From NCBI GenBank assembly GCA_030428385.1, contig JAUIDY010000049.1:1-42215 (forward strand): DNA of 42,215 nucleotides, in the 5' to 3' direction. Position 1 is the stretch's first letter. Every line of letters begins with the position of its first letter. Origin of the DNA: Rhodothermia bacterium. GTDB taxonomy: Bacteria > Bacteroidota > Rhodothermia > Rhodothermales > JAAAOL01. Positions 1-9,203 of this stretch are shown piece after piece. The position numbers were made by a program, and so were the translations under genes. The notes under the pieces are model-generated. The model did no database searches and had not been told where the DNA came from. It saw nothing but the letters and a program-made list of their open reading frames with translations.

Positions 1-267
1 CGTTCGGGCAAATTCCGTGTGGTGCTTGGCCCCTTATCCTTCCGAATGTACCGTTCTTTTTTGCCGGGTCATCCACGTGCTCGGCTTTTACACTACCTGA
101 TCCGGCTTTATGCCCCCGATTACCTCGATTTTGATGTTGAGCTTCAACTGGATACCTCCCAGATACCGCCCGTTCGCTTGGGAAATAGCGATGTGCAACT
201 CGGCTTAACGACCTGGCTAGGGCGGCCAGAACATGCCATCACAAAGCAACAGGTTCAGTACGAGTGA
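1..267 (+). CDS. tssG: TssG (T6SS baseplate subunit), C-terminal fragment
   Basis: This is the last 88 codons of a gene that begins before the window; the frame is open from base 1 and stops with TGA at 265-267. The visible sequence fits the conserved end of TssG/VasB/ImpH: a beta segment reading VVLGPLS, then FLPGH, then RLYAPDYLDFDV, and a terminal LTTWLGRP motif like the LGWTSWLG ending of the family. TssG is a wedge component of the T6SS baseplate and works with TssF, TssE and TssK at the inner membrane. The clpV gene starts 102 bases downstream on the same strand, which supports the call. A GTG at 19 is internal to the conserved region and is not a start. Upstream tss genes are expected outside the window. 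Confidence 0.88.
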   Translation, partial: RSGKFRVVLGPLSFRMYRSFLPGHPRARLLHYLIRLYAPDYLDFDVELQLDTSQIPPVRLGNSDVQLGLTTWLGRPEHAITKQQVQYE

Positions 268-369
268 GCCCCCTGTAAGAAAGCTGGTCGATGTGATTAA
301 AAAATACTTGCACCCTGCCTTTTTTCACGATACGTTCCAAGATCCCATTCTCGCTAACAGCACCGCGCC

Positions 370-3120
370 ATGATAACAAAAGACCTCAAAAAACTACTCC
401 AGAAACTCAACGACCACACCACCCGCGCGTTGGAGGCATCAGCAGGATTTAGCATCACCCGTAGCCATTATGAGGTGACGACCGAGCATCTGCTACTGAA
501 ACTGATGGAAGATGGATCGGGAGACCTGACACGGATCCTACGCCATTTTGAAGTAAATACGGGCGACTTGTGGGAAGCCCTGTTGCAATATTTGGAAAGC
601 TTCAAAACGGGCAACACGGGGAGGCCGTCGTTCTCTCCGCTCATGTTACAACTCGTGGAGTCTGCCTGGGTGGTGTCTTCGGTGCACCATGGCGCTTTTG
701 AGATTCGATCGGGTGCTTTGCTGGAAGCGCTCCTGGAAAGCGAGGCGTTTCAGGCCGCGCCTTACATGACCCACTTCGAACCGATCAGCCGCGACGAATT
801 GCGCGGCAGCTTTTACCAGATCGTATCGGGCTCCTCCGAAGACAGTGTGTCGCGCCGTCCCGGTGCTGCACCGCCTTCTCTGGACGGGCAGCCCCGCGAA
901 GGACAGACGGCCCTGGATCTCTATACCACTGATGTGACGGGCAACGCCCGGGAAGGTAAAATTGACCCCGTATCGGGGCGTGATGAAGAGATCCGCCAGA
1001 TTATTGACATCTTGAGCCGCCGTCGGAAAAACAACCCGATCCTCGTTGGTGAGCCTGGGGTAGGGAAGACCGCCGTGGTAGAAGGGATGGCGCTGCGGAT
1101 CGCAGAAGGTGATGTACCGGACAGCCTTAAGGAAGTCGAAATTCGCGGGCTTGACCTGGGGTTGTTGCAGGCCGGGGCCGGGATGAAAGGTCAGTTTGAG
1201 CAGCGCCTCAAGTCGGTGATCCAGGAAGTGCGCGAAGCTGCCAAGCCGATCATCATGTTTATCGATGAGGCACATACGCTAATTGGTGCTGGCGGAGCTG
1301 CGGGAACCAGCGATGCTGCCAACTTGCTGAAGCCGGCCCTCGCGCGCGGTGAGCTACGCACCATTGCTGCCACCACCTGGTCGGAATACAAAAAGTATAT
1401 CGAAAAAGACCCCGCTCTGGAACGCCGATTCCAACTGGTGAAGATCGACCAGCCGTCGGTGGACAATGCCATCACCATGCTGCGTGGGATCAAAAAGAAA
1501 TACGAAGAGCACCACAAGCTGCCCATTTCGGATGCCGCTGTTGAAGCTGCCGTCAAACTCTCCGCCCGTTTTGTGGCAGGGCGTCAGCTTCCTGATAAAG
1601 CCGTTGACCTTCTCGACACGGCCACGGCGCGGGTAAAAATGGCCCGGAGCGCCAAGCCTGCCGCCATTGATGATACCGAGCGCAGCCTGTATTACCTTGG
1701 CGTCGAAATGCGGGCCATCGAAAAAGACCTGAAGTCGGGCATCCGGCACGACGTGGAAACCCTGGAAGAATTGCAGGCCGAAAAGGAAGTCTTAGAGGCG
1801 GCGCTTGAAGGCTTGCAGGAGCGATGGAAAGTAGAGCAAGAATTGGTGCACCAAATCGCAGGTTTGCGCGATGAGTTAGCCTTCGCAGATGGAGACACCA
1901 GCAGCACCATTGCGGAGATTCGGGAGTTGCAAAAGGAACTGGAAGCGTTGCAAGTGGAGGATGCTCTGGTCCACGCCGAGGTAAATGCCGAAGTGATTGC
2001 TGAAGTGGTGGCCGATTGGACGGGCATCCCGGCAGGGAGCATGGAGAAAGATGAAGCCACACGTCTGTTGGAGCTTGAAGGTCGACTAAGAGAGGGCATC
2101 ATCGGGCAGGACGAGGCGATTGAACTCGCTTCCGAGACGATCCGCACCGCCAAGGCTGGGATGAAAAACCCGGAGGCTCCCATCGCTGTCTTCTTGTTCG
2201 TCGGGCCTAGCGGGGTAGGTAAAACCGAATTGTCGCGCATCTTGGCAGATGAGGTCTTCGGCGGGGAGAAATTCCTGACAACGATCAACATGAGCGAGTA
2301 TCAGGAGTCGCACACCGTCTCGCAACTCAAAGGCTCGCCTCCGGGATACGTGGGGTATGGCGAAGGGGGGATTCTGACGGAAGCTGTGCGCCGTATGCCG
2401 TATTCGGTGGTGCTTCTGGATGAGGTGGAAAAAGCGCATCGCGATGTGATGAACCTGTTCTATCAGGTGTTTGACAAAGGGTTTATGCGTGATGGGGAAG
2501 GGCGGGAGATCGACTTTAAAAACACCGTCATCATCATGACGAGCAACCTCGCGTCGGACATCATCTCCTATGTCGTGACGGAGGATGACCGCCCGCATCC
2601 GGATCAGATTCGAGATTCTATCCACAAAACCTTGGCCGAGCATTTCCAGCCCGCGCTGCTGGGTCGGATGAAGGTGGTGCCTTTCTATCCTTTGATGAAA
2701 GATCCCATGAAAGGGATCGTCAAGCTGAAGCTGAACAAAATAGGAAAGCGGCTGCACGATTCGCACAAGATGAAATTTGCGTACGACCCCGAGGTCGTCG
2801 AGCGCATTGCTGAGCGGTGCACCCAGGTGGACACCGGCGCACGCAACATCGATTTTATCATGGACAAAAACGTGCTTCCGGAGGCCTCCAAGGCGTTGAT
2901 TGCGCGTATGACCGGAGATGAAATGCCGGAGAAGCTAACCCTCGGCATTGACGCGTTGGGCAACTTCACCTACACCTTTGATGACGAGGCACCCATCGCA
3001 CCTGCCAGCGGTGACGGCGTGGTAGCAAGTGCTCCCGAATCGGAGCTCCTGCCTGAGCCTGAGCCTGCGCCTGAAGAACCACCTTCCATGGCCGAAGACC
3101 GCCCAGAAGACGAAAGCTAA
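370..3120 (+). CDS. clpV: ClpV/TssH, AAA+ ATPase recycling the T6SS sheath
   Basis: A 916-residue Clp/Hsp100 ATPase. An N-terminal Clp repeat domain (about 1-160) is followed by AAA+ module 1 with Walker A GEPGVGKT at 227-234 and Walker B FIDEAH ending near 302. A middle coiled-coil domain lies at about 410-530. AAA+ module 2 has Walker A GPSGVGKT at 612-619 and Walker [10 protein letters not shown] with D684/E685. In the family, ClpV extracts TssB/TssC from contracted sheaths in the cytoplasm. The tssG neighbour and downstream vgrG favour ClpV over ClpB; it was not separated from ClpB by alignment. The last 45 or so residues form an acidic, proline-rich tail with [11 protein letters not shown] that is unusual for ClpV. 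The ATG at 370 begins at the expected Clp N-domain and has no Shine-Dalgarno sequence. Confidence 0.93.
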   Translation: MITKDLKKLLQKLNDHTTRALEASAGFSITRSHYEVTTEHLLLKLMEDGSGDLTRILRHFEVNTGDLWEALLQYLESFKTGNTGRPSFSPLMLQLVESAWVVSSVHHGAFEIRSGALLEALLESEAFQAAPYMTHFEPISRDELRGSFYQIVSGSSEDSVSRRPGAAPPSLDGQPREGQTALDLYTTDVTGNAREGKIDPVSGRDEEIRQIIDILSRRRKNNPILVGEPGVGKTAVVEGMALRIAEGDVPDSLKEVEIRGLDLGLLQAGAGMKGQFEQRLKSVIQEVREAAKPIIMFIDEAHTLIGAGGAAGTSDAANLLKPALARGELRTIAATTWSEYKKYIEKDPALERRFQLVKIDQPSVDNAITMLRGIKKKYEEHHKLPISDAAVEAAVKLSARFVAGRQLPDKAVDLLDTATARVKMARSAKPAAIDDTERSLYYLGVEMRAIEKDLKSGIRHDVETLEELQAEKEVLEAALEGLQERWKVEQELVHQIAGLRDELAFADGDTSSTIAEIRELQKELEALQVEDALVHAEVNAEVIAEVVADWTGIPAGSMEKDEATRLLELEGRLREGIIGQDEAIELASETIRTAKAGMKNPEAPIAVFLFVGPSGVGKTELSRILADEVFGGEKFLTTINMSEYQESHTVSQLKGSPPGYVGYGEGGILTEAVRRMPYSVVLLDEVEKAHRDVMNLFYQVFDKGFMRDGEGREIDFKNTVIIMTSNLASDIISYVVTEDDRPHPDQIRDSIHKTLAEHFQPALLGRMKVVPFYPLMKDPMKGIVKLKLNKIGKRLHDSHKMKFAYDPEVVERIAERCTQVDTGARNIDFIMDKNVLPEASKALIARMTGDEMPEKLTLGIDALGNFTYTFDDEAPIAPASGDGVVASAPESELLPEPEPAPEEPPSMAEDRPEDES

Positions 3121-3159
3121 ACGCACGAGCAAGCACCTTCTGGAGGTCCGAACAGGATA

Positions 3160-3167
3160 GGGGCCCC
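3160..3167. repeat. 8-bp perfect palindrome GGGGCCCC
   Basis: A short self-complementary GC block 40 bases after the clpV stop codon. It is the first of three palindromic elements in the 251-base clpV-vgrG gap. On its own it could be chance; it is listed because of its neighbours. Confidence 0.4.
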
Positions 3168-3182
3168 ATACCATCAGCGTTT

Positions 3183-3214
3183 CATCGACAGGACGCTTCG
3201 GCGTGCTGTCGATG
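3183..3214 (+). promoter_or_regulatory. Strong hairpin with UUCG tetraloop between clpV and vgrG
   Basis: CATCGACAG (3183-3191) pairs perfectly with CTGTCGATG (3206-3214). After a single G-G mismatch, ACGC (3193-3196) pairs with GCGT (3201-3204) around a TTCG loop (3197-3200). C-UUCG-G is an exceptionally stable RNA tetraloop. No T-run follows (the next bases are GGGTGG), so it is not a standard intrinsic terminator. Possible roles are transcript-end stabilisation, attenuation, or separating clpV from vgrG expression. Confidence 0.75.
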
Positions 3215-3224
3215 GGGTGGAGAG

Positions 3225-3266
3225 GACAAAAGAGGGGTGCAGCCCAAATGTGCCCCGTCTTTTGTC
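3225..3266 (+). promoter_or_regulatory. Second long hairpin upstream of vgrG
   Basis: GACAAAAGAGGGGTGCA (3225-3241) pairs with TGTGCCCCGTCTTTTGTC (3249-3266), with one bulged G at 3257 and two G-T wobbles. The loop is GCCCAAA. It follows the UUCG hairpin after ten bases and ends about 105 bases before the vgrG start. No U-tract follows. The two stems make the clpV-vgrG gap highly structured in RNA. Confidence 0.72.
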
Positions 3267-3371
3267 GCAGTTGAAACTAACGGAAGGGGCAGGCCATGTG
3301 CCAAGAAACGATCATCTGCCGCATACAGAGATAGCCTGTTCGCAGCGCCTTCGAAACGAATCAAGAAACTG

Positions 3372-6071
3372 ATGATAAAGCCCGATCCATCGCTTGCCCG
3401 CTATCTCTTTGAGGCATCCAATCTGGACCCAGAAGCCTTCCATGTGGTCAACTTCAAAGGTGAAGAGGAGATTTCTCGCCTCTATTTCTTTGAAATCGAC
3501 CTGATCTCCGAAGACCCGGGGCTCGACTTTAGTTCCATCATCAACCATCCAGCCACCCTGAAGATGAATCGGGACGGGGAGTTTCTTCCCACCGGCGGGA
3601 TAATTATTGATTTTGAACAAGCCGGGCGCAACCTCGACTACGAATACACCCAGTACCGGGCCGTCCTGGCTCCACGTCTCTGGCGGCTCACCCTTAATTA
3701 CCAGAGCCGCATCTTCCAGAACAAGTCGGTCACCGATATTATCAAGGATGTGCTGGACCTGTCTGGTTTCTCAGGGTCTGACTACAAGTTCGATCTCGAA
3801 GGGACCTATGACCCCAGCGAATACATCGCCCAGTACCAGGAGACCGACTTGAACTTCATCTGCCGGTTGATGGAGCACGAAGGCATCTCGTTTTTCTTCG
3901 AACACAGCGAAACAAAAGAGACGCTGGTGATGACGGACAAACAGGATGCATTTACGCTCATGGGGGGCAAGACGGAGGTGCCGTATATGTACCGGCACCG
4001 AAAGGTGACGGGGGAAATCATCAACCAGTTGGTGTGTCGCGAAAAGCTCGTCCCCGGTACGTTTGTCCTCAATGACTACAACTACCGCACGCCCAACACC
4101 GACCTGAAGGTGGAGTCGCAGATCAACAGCGATATGCCGGGCTTCACGTACCTCTACGGCCAGCATTACAAAGACCCAGGTGCGGGGCAGCGGTTGGTGC
4201 GGGTACGGAACGAGGAAGCGGAGAGCACGCGGAAAGTGTTACACGGGGAGGGCGACTGTTCCGCGTTTCGGGCTGGTTCGCGCTTCGGGTTGGTGGAGCA
4301 TTATCGCAGCGACCTGAATGAAGAATATCTGCTCACCCGCATCGAGCACCATGGCATCCACAAACATGTCATGGATGCGGCGGGAATGAAGGAAGAGGAT
4401 GAGGACATTAAGCCGTACACCAACTCCTTCGTGTGTATTCCAGCGGGGACACGCTACCGACCTCCCCGTATCACCCCCGTTCCTAAGATCCATGGGATCA
4501 TGACAGGAACGGTGGTGGGCGACAGCGACTACGCCGCGCTGGATGAATTCGGGCGGTACCGGGCCAACATTCACTTTGACCTCGACAAAACCGGTTCGCG
4601 GCAGATTCGGACCTCCCAGCCTTATACTGGGAAGGACGATGCGGGCTTTCACCTGCCTACCCACCCCGGCACAGAGATGGTTTGGTCAGCCATAGACGGT
4701 GACCCTGACCGCCCGTTTGCCATTGCCAGTGGACCCAATCCAAACAATCCGACCACCGTTGCGGAAGAGAATAATTCCCAGCACATCTACCGCACCACCT
4801 CCAAAAACCTCTATTTCATTGAGGACCGGCAGGGGATTGAACGCATCACGTTCCACACCCCGAAACACAATTCGTTGATCTCCCTCGGGGCCAAGTTTGC
4901 CAGCAACGAAGGCATCACGGCCACGACAGAGGAAAAGGTGATTGTTCATGGCGGAAAAGGCATCGGGATGCACGCGCCTGCCGATGGATTTGTGCTCTCG
5001 GCGTGGCCGGAGTATGGCGCGGGGGGTATTGCCAAGCAACTCGCAGGCGTCATGCCCTTGTTGACCATGATTGTCAGCACGGCCACAGGAAAGTTTATTG
5101 ATGCGGCGGAGAGCCCTTTTGGGAAGATCCTTGAGTTCGTTAAGAAAGTGAACGACATCTATAGCAAGGTGGGCGTGGCGGTAAAGACAGACAAGTGGCT
5201 GCGCGAAAACCTTGCCGACAACGAAGCGGAGAAGGCGGATGCGATTACCAAGTTTTTTGATAAGCTCAGCACGCCGGGGATGTTTATCACTGCGCAGGGC
5301 GGCATCGACTTTGTGAACGTCGAGGGGTACACCATCACCACGGGCGGTGGCTACAGCCTGATGACACCGGGTGAGGTGAAAATCACCGCAGCGGACGAAA
5401 TAGGCATCTCAACGGGGGCAAACCTTTCGATGTTTGCCCGCCACGGCCATGTGCAAATGGTTTCCGACAGTAAGGACATTTTGGCGAAGGCGGTTGACGG
5501 GAACGTAGTGCATCGCGCCAAAAAAGGCATCGTGTCTTCGGCAGGTGGTCCCATTTTCCTCAAAGCAGGCGATGTCACCGACGATCTGAAACGCAAGACG
5601 TTGGGGAGTCTCGGGAAAGACATCCTTGGAAAGTTTAAAAAGAAAGACACCGACGAGGAGAAGGAATACATTCTGCCACCGACCGATCAAGATGCCCGGA
5701 TCCAGCTCAACGCCAAGGATGGGGTGTTTATCAATGGTGAACAAGGCCCGGTGATTATTCAGTCGGATGACAAAGAAGTGGCCATCGCAGGGCTTAAAAC
5801 CGCCATTGCTGGGGAGAACGGCGTCGAGATCTACGATGACAAGAAGCAGATTGAATTGAAGGTCGGGCAGGCGAGTATTTTGATGAAGAAGGACGGCACC
5901 ATTGAAATCAAAGGCACCAAAATTCTCATCGATGCAAAGATGAAGGTAGATATTAAAGGCAAGATGATTACGTCGGAAGCCGACATCAGCAATACGGTGA
6001 AAGGCGGTCTAGTCACTTTAGAAGCCAGCGGTTTGAATACCATCAAAGGGAGCCTCGTAAAAATTAACTAG
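3372..6071 (+). CDS. vgrG: VgrG/TssI spike protein with extended shaft and helical insert
   Basis: An 899-residue VgrG that trimerises as the T6SS puncturing spike. The N-terminal part (about 10-360) is the gp27-like base, with Rhs/VgrG-family features such as YQETDLNFICRLME and EHEGISFFFE. A gp5-type OB domain begins near residue 371 (GIMTGTVVG, DEFGRYRANIHFD, HPGTEMVW). The C-terminal half is a long series of short beta-repeats typical of the needle shaft. An atypical helical, partly hydrophobic stretch at about 548-636 interrupts the shaft. The frame is open further upstream, but that part crosses the intergenic hairpins and has no family similarity, so the ATG at 3372 (MIKPDPSL) was chosen. 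The PAAR gene begins 4 bases after its stop. Confidence 0.93.
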   Translation: MIKPDPSLARYLFEASNLDPEAFHVVNFKGEEEISRLYFFEIDLISEDPGLDFSSIINHPATLKMNRDGEFLPTGGIIIDFEQAGRNLDYEYTQYRAVLAPRLWRLTLNYQSRIFQNKSVTDIIKDVLDLSGFSGSDYKFDLEGTYDPSEYIAQYQETDLNFICRLMEHEGISFFFEHSETKETLVMTDKQDAFTLMGGKTEVPYMYRHRKVTGEIINQLVCREKLVPGTFVLNDYNYRTPNTDLKVESQINSDMPGFTYLYGQHYKDPGAGQRLVRVRNEEAESTRKVLHGEGDCSAFRAGSRFGLVEHYRSDLNEEYLLTRIEHHGIHKHVMDAAGMKEEDEDIKPYTNSFVCIPAGTRYRPPRITPVPKIHGIMTGTVVGDSDYAALDEFGRYRANIHFDLDKTGSRQIRTSQPYTGKDDAGFHLPTHPGTEMVWSAIDGDPDRPFAIASGPNPNNPTTVAEENNSQHIYRTTSKNLYFIEDRQGIERITFHTPKHNSLISLGAKFASNEGITATTEEKVIVHGGKGIGMHAPADGFVLSAWPEYGAGGIAKQLAGVMPLLTMIVSTATGKFIDAAESPFGKILEFVKKVNDIYSKVGVAVKTDKWLRENLADNEAEKADAITKFFDKLSTPGMFITAQGGIDFVNVEGYTITTGGGYSLMTPGEVKITAADEIGISTGANLSMFARHGHVQMVSDSKDILAKAVDGNVVHRAKKGIVSSAGGPIFLKAGDVTDDLKRKTLGSLGKDILGKFKKKDTDEEKEYILPPTDQDARIQLNAKDGVFINGEQGPVIIQSDDKEVAIAGLKTAIAGENGVEIYDDKKQIELKVGQASILMKKDGTIEIKGTKILIDAKMKVDIKGKMITSEADISNTVKGGLVTLEASGLNTIKGSLVKIN

Positions 6072-6075
6072 CGCT

Positions 6076-6405
6076 ATGCCATTTCCTTCAACGACCATCA
6101 CCTCTGCCGCCATGCACGGACCTCCCACGATGGGGGTCGGGTGCCCTACGGTCTTAATCGGCAACAAACCGGCTTGGCGTGTTACCGATACCCATACCTG
6201 TTCTATTCCAAATGCACCCCCACCAGCTGGCCCAGGAACGCCGCATGGTCCCGGCATCACGTCCCCTCCGGGATGTATCACCGTCATGGTGGGAGGTCCT
6301 CCGCTTACGAGTAATTTTGATCAGATAATGGAGCCGGGGGCCGTCGTGCCGCCATTAACGGTGGATATGATCATGATGGGATTCCCCACGGTCCTCTCCC
6401 CATAG
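6076..6405 (+). CDS. PAAR-domain spike-tip protein
   Basis: A 109-residue protein with the PAAR layout: a TMGVGCPTVLIG segment, then PAWRVTDTHTC (the PAAR-type motif, with histidine and cysteine expected to bind a metal ion), a Pro/Gly-rich middle, and a second strand set with GCITVMVGGPP. PAAR proteins cap the VgrG trimer as a sharp cone and often carry effectors. This one has no C-terminal extension, so it is a tip rather than a toxin fusion. It lies 4 bases after vgrG and 32 before the Rhs gene, which strongly suggests co-expression and joint loading. No Shine-Dalgarno is visible. Confidence 0.88.
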   Translation: MPFPSTTITSAAMHGPPTMGVGCPTVLIGNKPAWRVTDTHTCSIPNAPPPAGPGTPHGPGITSPPGCITVMVGGPPLTSNFDQIMEPGAVVPPLTVDMIMMGFPTVLSP

Positions 6406-6437
6406 CCGCTCTCTGAATCGAGTAATTAGCAACCTGT

Positions 6438-9203
6438 ATGTCCCTACGCATTGATGTAGCTACTGGCGAAGCCGTCCTGCGCGAAGTAGACCTTCGGTTG
6501 CCTGGCTATATCCCGCTTGAACTGGCCCGGGTGTATCGAAGCGGTTATCCACCGGGCGGGATGTTGGGACATGGTTGGCGGTTTAACCTCGACATTGCGC
6601 TACACCTCGACAGGGAGGTCTGGAGTCTGCAGTACGGGTCAGGGAAAGTCGTACGGTTTAAGCCTGTGCAGGTGGGCGTTCAGGTTACACAAGCCGAACT
6701 GGGCATGGTGTTGCAGCATCACCCCAATGAATACGTGGTGTACGCCTCCCCGTTGGTGCAGATGGTGTTCCCCAAACGCTACGCTCAACGAGGAATCGTT
6801 CCGTTGGGACAGCTCGAAGACCTCGGGGGCAACAAGATCCAGTTTTTCTACCAGGGCAACCGCTTGATGCATCTTGTTGATACGGTAGGTCGGGAGATCA
6901 AGTTGTTATATACCGGGGCCAACATTGGTGGTATTCAGCTTCGAGGTCCAGACCGGAGCCAGCCCCCACTTACCCAGCGGGCTTTTCGGTATGATGGACG
7001 TGGGGATTTGATTGAAGTGCAGGATGCAGTCGGAAGGCGCAAGCAATACCAGTATCGCGACCATCTGTTGGTAGCGGCTGTGAACCCTATGGGGGGGACC
7101 GAGTGCGTTCAGTATGGGGAAGACAAACGTTGTCACACCCGGTGGGACACGAATGGCGGAAAGGTGCGCCAATTTGCATATGATGATGGCAGGCAGGCCG
7201 TCCATGTGATGGACTCGGAAGGTAGGCGGACGGTCTATATCTGTATGATGAATGGTCAGGTGCTTTCTCGCACCACGCCAAACGGGTTCACCCAGCATTT
7301 TTATTATAACGAGGCGCAGCAACCTCTTGGGTATACAGATTTGGTGGGCAACATCGCCATGTTCGTTCACGCAGACGAAAAAGGTAGCTTCACACGGATT
7401 CAGAGCGACACGTTTACCAAAGCCGAGCTTGATGAACGGGGGCTGGCAACCACATGGATGGATGCGCGCGGGATCGTTTATCACCTCACCTATGATGCCC
7501 AGGGACGGTTGTTCACGCAGGCTGTCACGGACGAAACCACGTGGCGCTATGAGCGGGATAGCCGAGGACGCATAACGGCACTGCATACGCCCGAAGAGCG
7601 GCGCATCCGGTTCCGCAGTGAGGAAGGGGCATTGGTGATCGAAGATGAACTGGGATTATGTTTGCGCGAGCGGTACGATCTGATGGGGCGCACGGTAGAG
7701 CGTCATGATGCCCTGGGACGCCAGCAACAATGGCAATATGACGGCGAGGGGCGATTGCTACGGTATGGTGTTGTAGGAGGCTTTCATCTAATCTGCAACT
7801 ACAACCCGGGAGGGCAGCTTACCTCCGTCCAAGATGCCGAAGGGAGAAAGGCCACGCTTCAATATGATGCCCACGGTAGGCTACAGGCATCCAAGGACGA
7901 GGAGGGGCACAGTTGGCGGTATGGGTATGATCGCGAAGGGAAGGTGACCCAGATCCAGGATCAACGGGGAGGCATGGCTTCACTCACCTACGATGCCGAA
8001 GGCCACCTGCTACACGTGGAGGGTTGGAATGGACAGGGGGCCCGATTTGCTCGTTCAGGTGAAGAAACGGTCGTCACCGTGGATGACCAGGGTTTAAAAC
8101 AGGAATGGCATTACGGAGGGTTAGGTGCGCCTCTCACGCAGCAGACTGGCGAGCAAGAAGGGCCGCACTTCATTTTTGATAACCAGGGCAGCTTGGCAGA
8201 AGCCAGTCTCCCAGGAGCAACCTGGACCTGGGCCTATGATGAGCAGGGCAACCTGGCATCCTTGCAACGAAACGATGTGATGCTGTCTTTTTCCTTCACC
8301 CGCGACGGACAGCTTGCGGCCGTAATGGATGAGGCAGGAAATGGAGTTCAACTATTATACGACCCCCGTGGAAGGGTGCAGGAAGTCCTAGAAGAAAACA
8401 ATGGCACCAGCACGGCACGCCATCGTCTTCGATACGACGAAGGAAATCGGTTGAAGGTGTTGACCCTTGACAGTTCTGCGTTTCTTACCATTCGGTATGA
8501 TATGCTGGACCGCGTGACCGAACGGAGCCTTTTTTCCCCGGAACGGACACGGCAAGATCACAAACGTGGGACGAGTCGCGAACTGGAAACCCCCTGGCGA
8601 GATCAACTGACCGTCTCAGAAGGTGAAAGTCGGCTTGTCTTGTTGCAAAATGTCTATGGGTTGGTGTTAGTAATTGAATTAGCGGGCATCCGGATCCCTG
8701 TGTGGAGTCAGTATTGGCTGCTTGCCCCACCCCCGTTGGCATGGGAACGTGAAGTTGAAATCAGTTGTCTGCGCGGAGAAGACGGATTGTTAAAATGGGG
8801 AGGACAGCCTGCCTTGTTAGAGATGCCGGCTCGGTGTCATGCGTTCGCTGGGGCAGCGTGGCCTGCTTTTGCCGGAGATCTGCCGTCCGTCGACGTATTA
8901 TCTCGCTACCTCCCCGTGCTGCCCAATCCGATGTTGTCTCGGGCCGATTATGACCCACAATTTCCCGGCCTGGTACCTGGAATTGAGGAAGGAGAACAAG
9001 TGACCCTCCCCTCCATGTCAGATGATTGCATAACGGGAACGCACGAAGCAGGTCGACCTTCCAGCGTATCGAGAAAAGGTTTTTCGGGGATCGATTGGTT
9101 ATGCCCTTCCCTTGCGGTACCGAATGAGGCGGCGCGTAATGGCTCCGGCTTACTCCGGTTGTTGAAAAATCTCAATGCGATGTCGATGAGCCATGCAGGT
9201 TGA
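6438..9203 (+). CDS. Rhs/YD-repeat protein, candidate T6SS cargo with atypical C-terminus
   Basis: A 921-residue protein. The N-terminus (SLRIDVATGEAVLREVD, LARVYRSG, LGHGWRFN) matches the opening domain of Rhs proteins. Residues about 180-700 are YD repeats of the form YDxxGRL, which build the hollow beta-cocoon that holds toxins in known T6SS Rhs effectors. The usual PxxxxDPxGL core-closing motif is not present. From about residue 702 the sequence departs from the repeat: it includes a hydrophobic stretch (about 733-768) and an unfamiliar 220-residue tail that I cannot assign to any toxin family. No signal peptide. Its stop overlaps the next gene by 11 bases, so translation is probably coupled. 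Position between PAAR and DUF2169 genes supports T6SS delivery. It could be a cargo, a carrier or a decayed effector. Confidence 0.8.
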   Translation: MSLRIDVATGEAVLREVDLRLPGYIPLELARVYRSGYPPGGMLGHGWRFNLDIALHLDREVWSLQYGSGKVVRFKPVQVGVQVTQAELGMVLQHHPNEYVVYASPLVQMVFPKRYAQRGIVPLGQLEDLGGNKIQFFYQGNRLMHLVDTVGREIKLLYTGANIGGIQLRGPDRSQPPLTQRAFRYDGRGDLIEVQDAVGRRKQYQYRDHLLVAAVNPMGGTECVQYGEDKRCHTRWDTNGGKVRQFAYDDGRQAVHVMDSEGRRTVYICMMNGQVLSRTTPNGFTQHFYYNEAQQPLGYTDLVGNIAMFVHADEKGSFTRIQSDTFTKAELDERGLATTWMDARGIVYHLTYDAQGRLFTQAVTDETTWRYERDSRGRITALHTPEERRIRFRSEEGALVIEDELGLCLRERYDLMGRTVERHDALGRQQQWQYDGEGRLLRYGVVGGFHLICNYNPGGQLTSVQDAEGRKATLQYDAHGRLQASKDEEGHSWRYGYDREGKVTQIQDQRGGMASLTYDAEGHLLHVEGWNGQGARFARSGEETVVTVDDQGLKQEWHYGGLGAPLTQQTGEQEGPHFIFDNQGSLAEASLPGATWTWAYDEQGNLASLQRNDVMLSFSFTRDGQLAAVMDEAGNGVQLLYDPRGRVQEVLEENNGTSTARHRLRYDEGNRLKVLTLDSSAFLTIRYDMLDRVTERSLFSPERTRQDHKRGTSRELETPWRDQLTVSEGESRLVLLQNVYGLVLVIELAGIRIPVWSQYWLLAPPPLAWEREVEISCLRGEDGLLKWGGQPALLEMPARCHAFAGAAWPAFAGDLPSVDVLSRYLPVLPNPMLSRADYDPQFPGLVPGIEEGEQVTLPSMSDDCITGTHEAGRPSSVSRKGFSGIDWLCPSLAVPNEAARNGSGLLRLLKNLNAMSMSHAG

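Noticed and set aside
3237-3371. 45-codon N-terminal extension of vgrG
   Set aside because: It runs through the second intergenic hairpin and has no VgrG similarity. The MIKPDPSL start fits the family.
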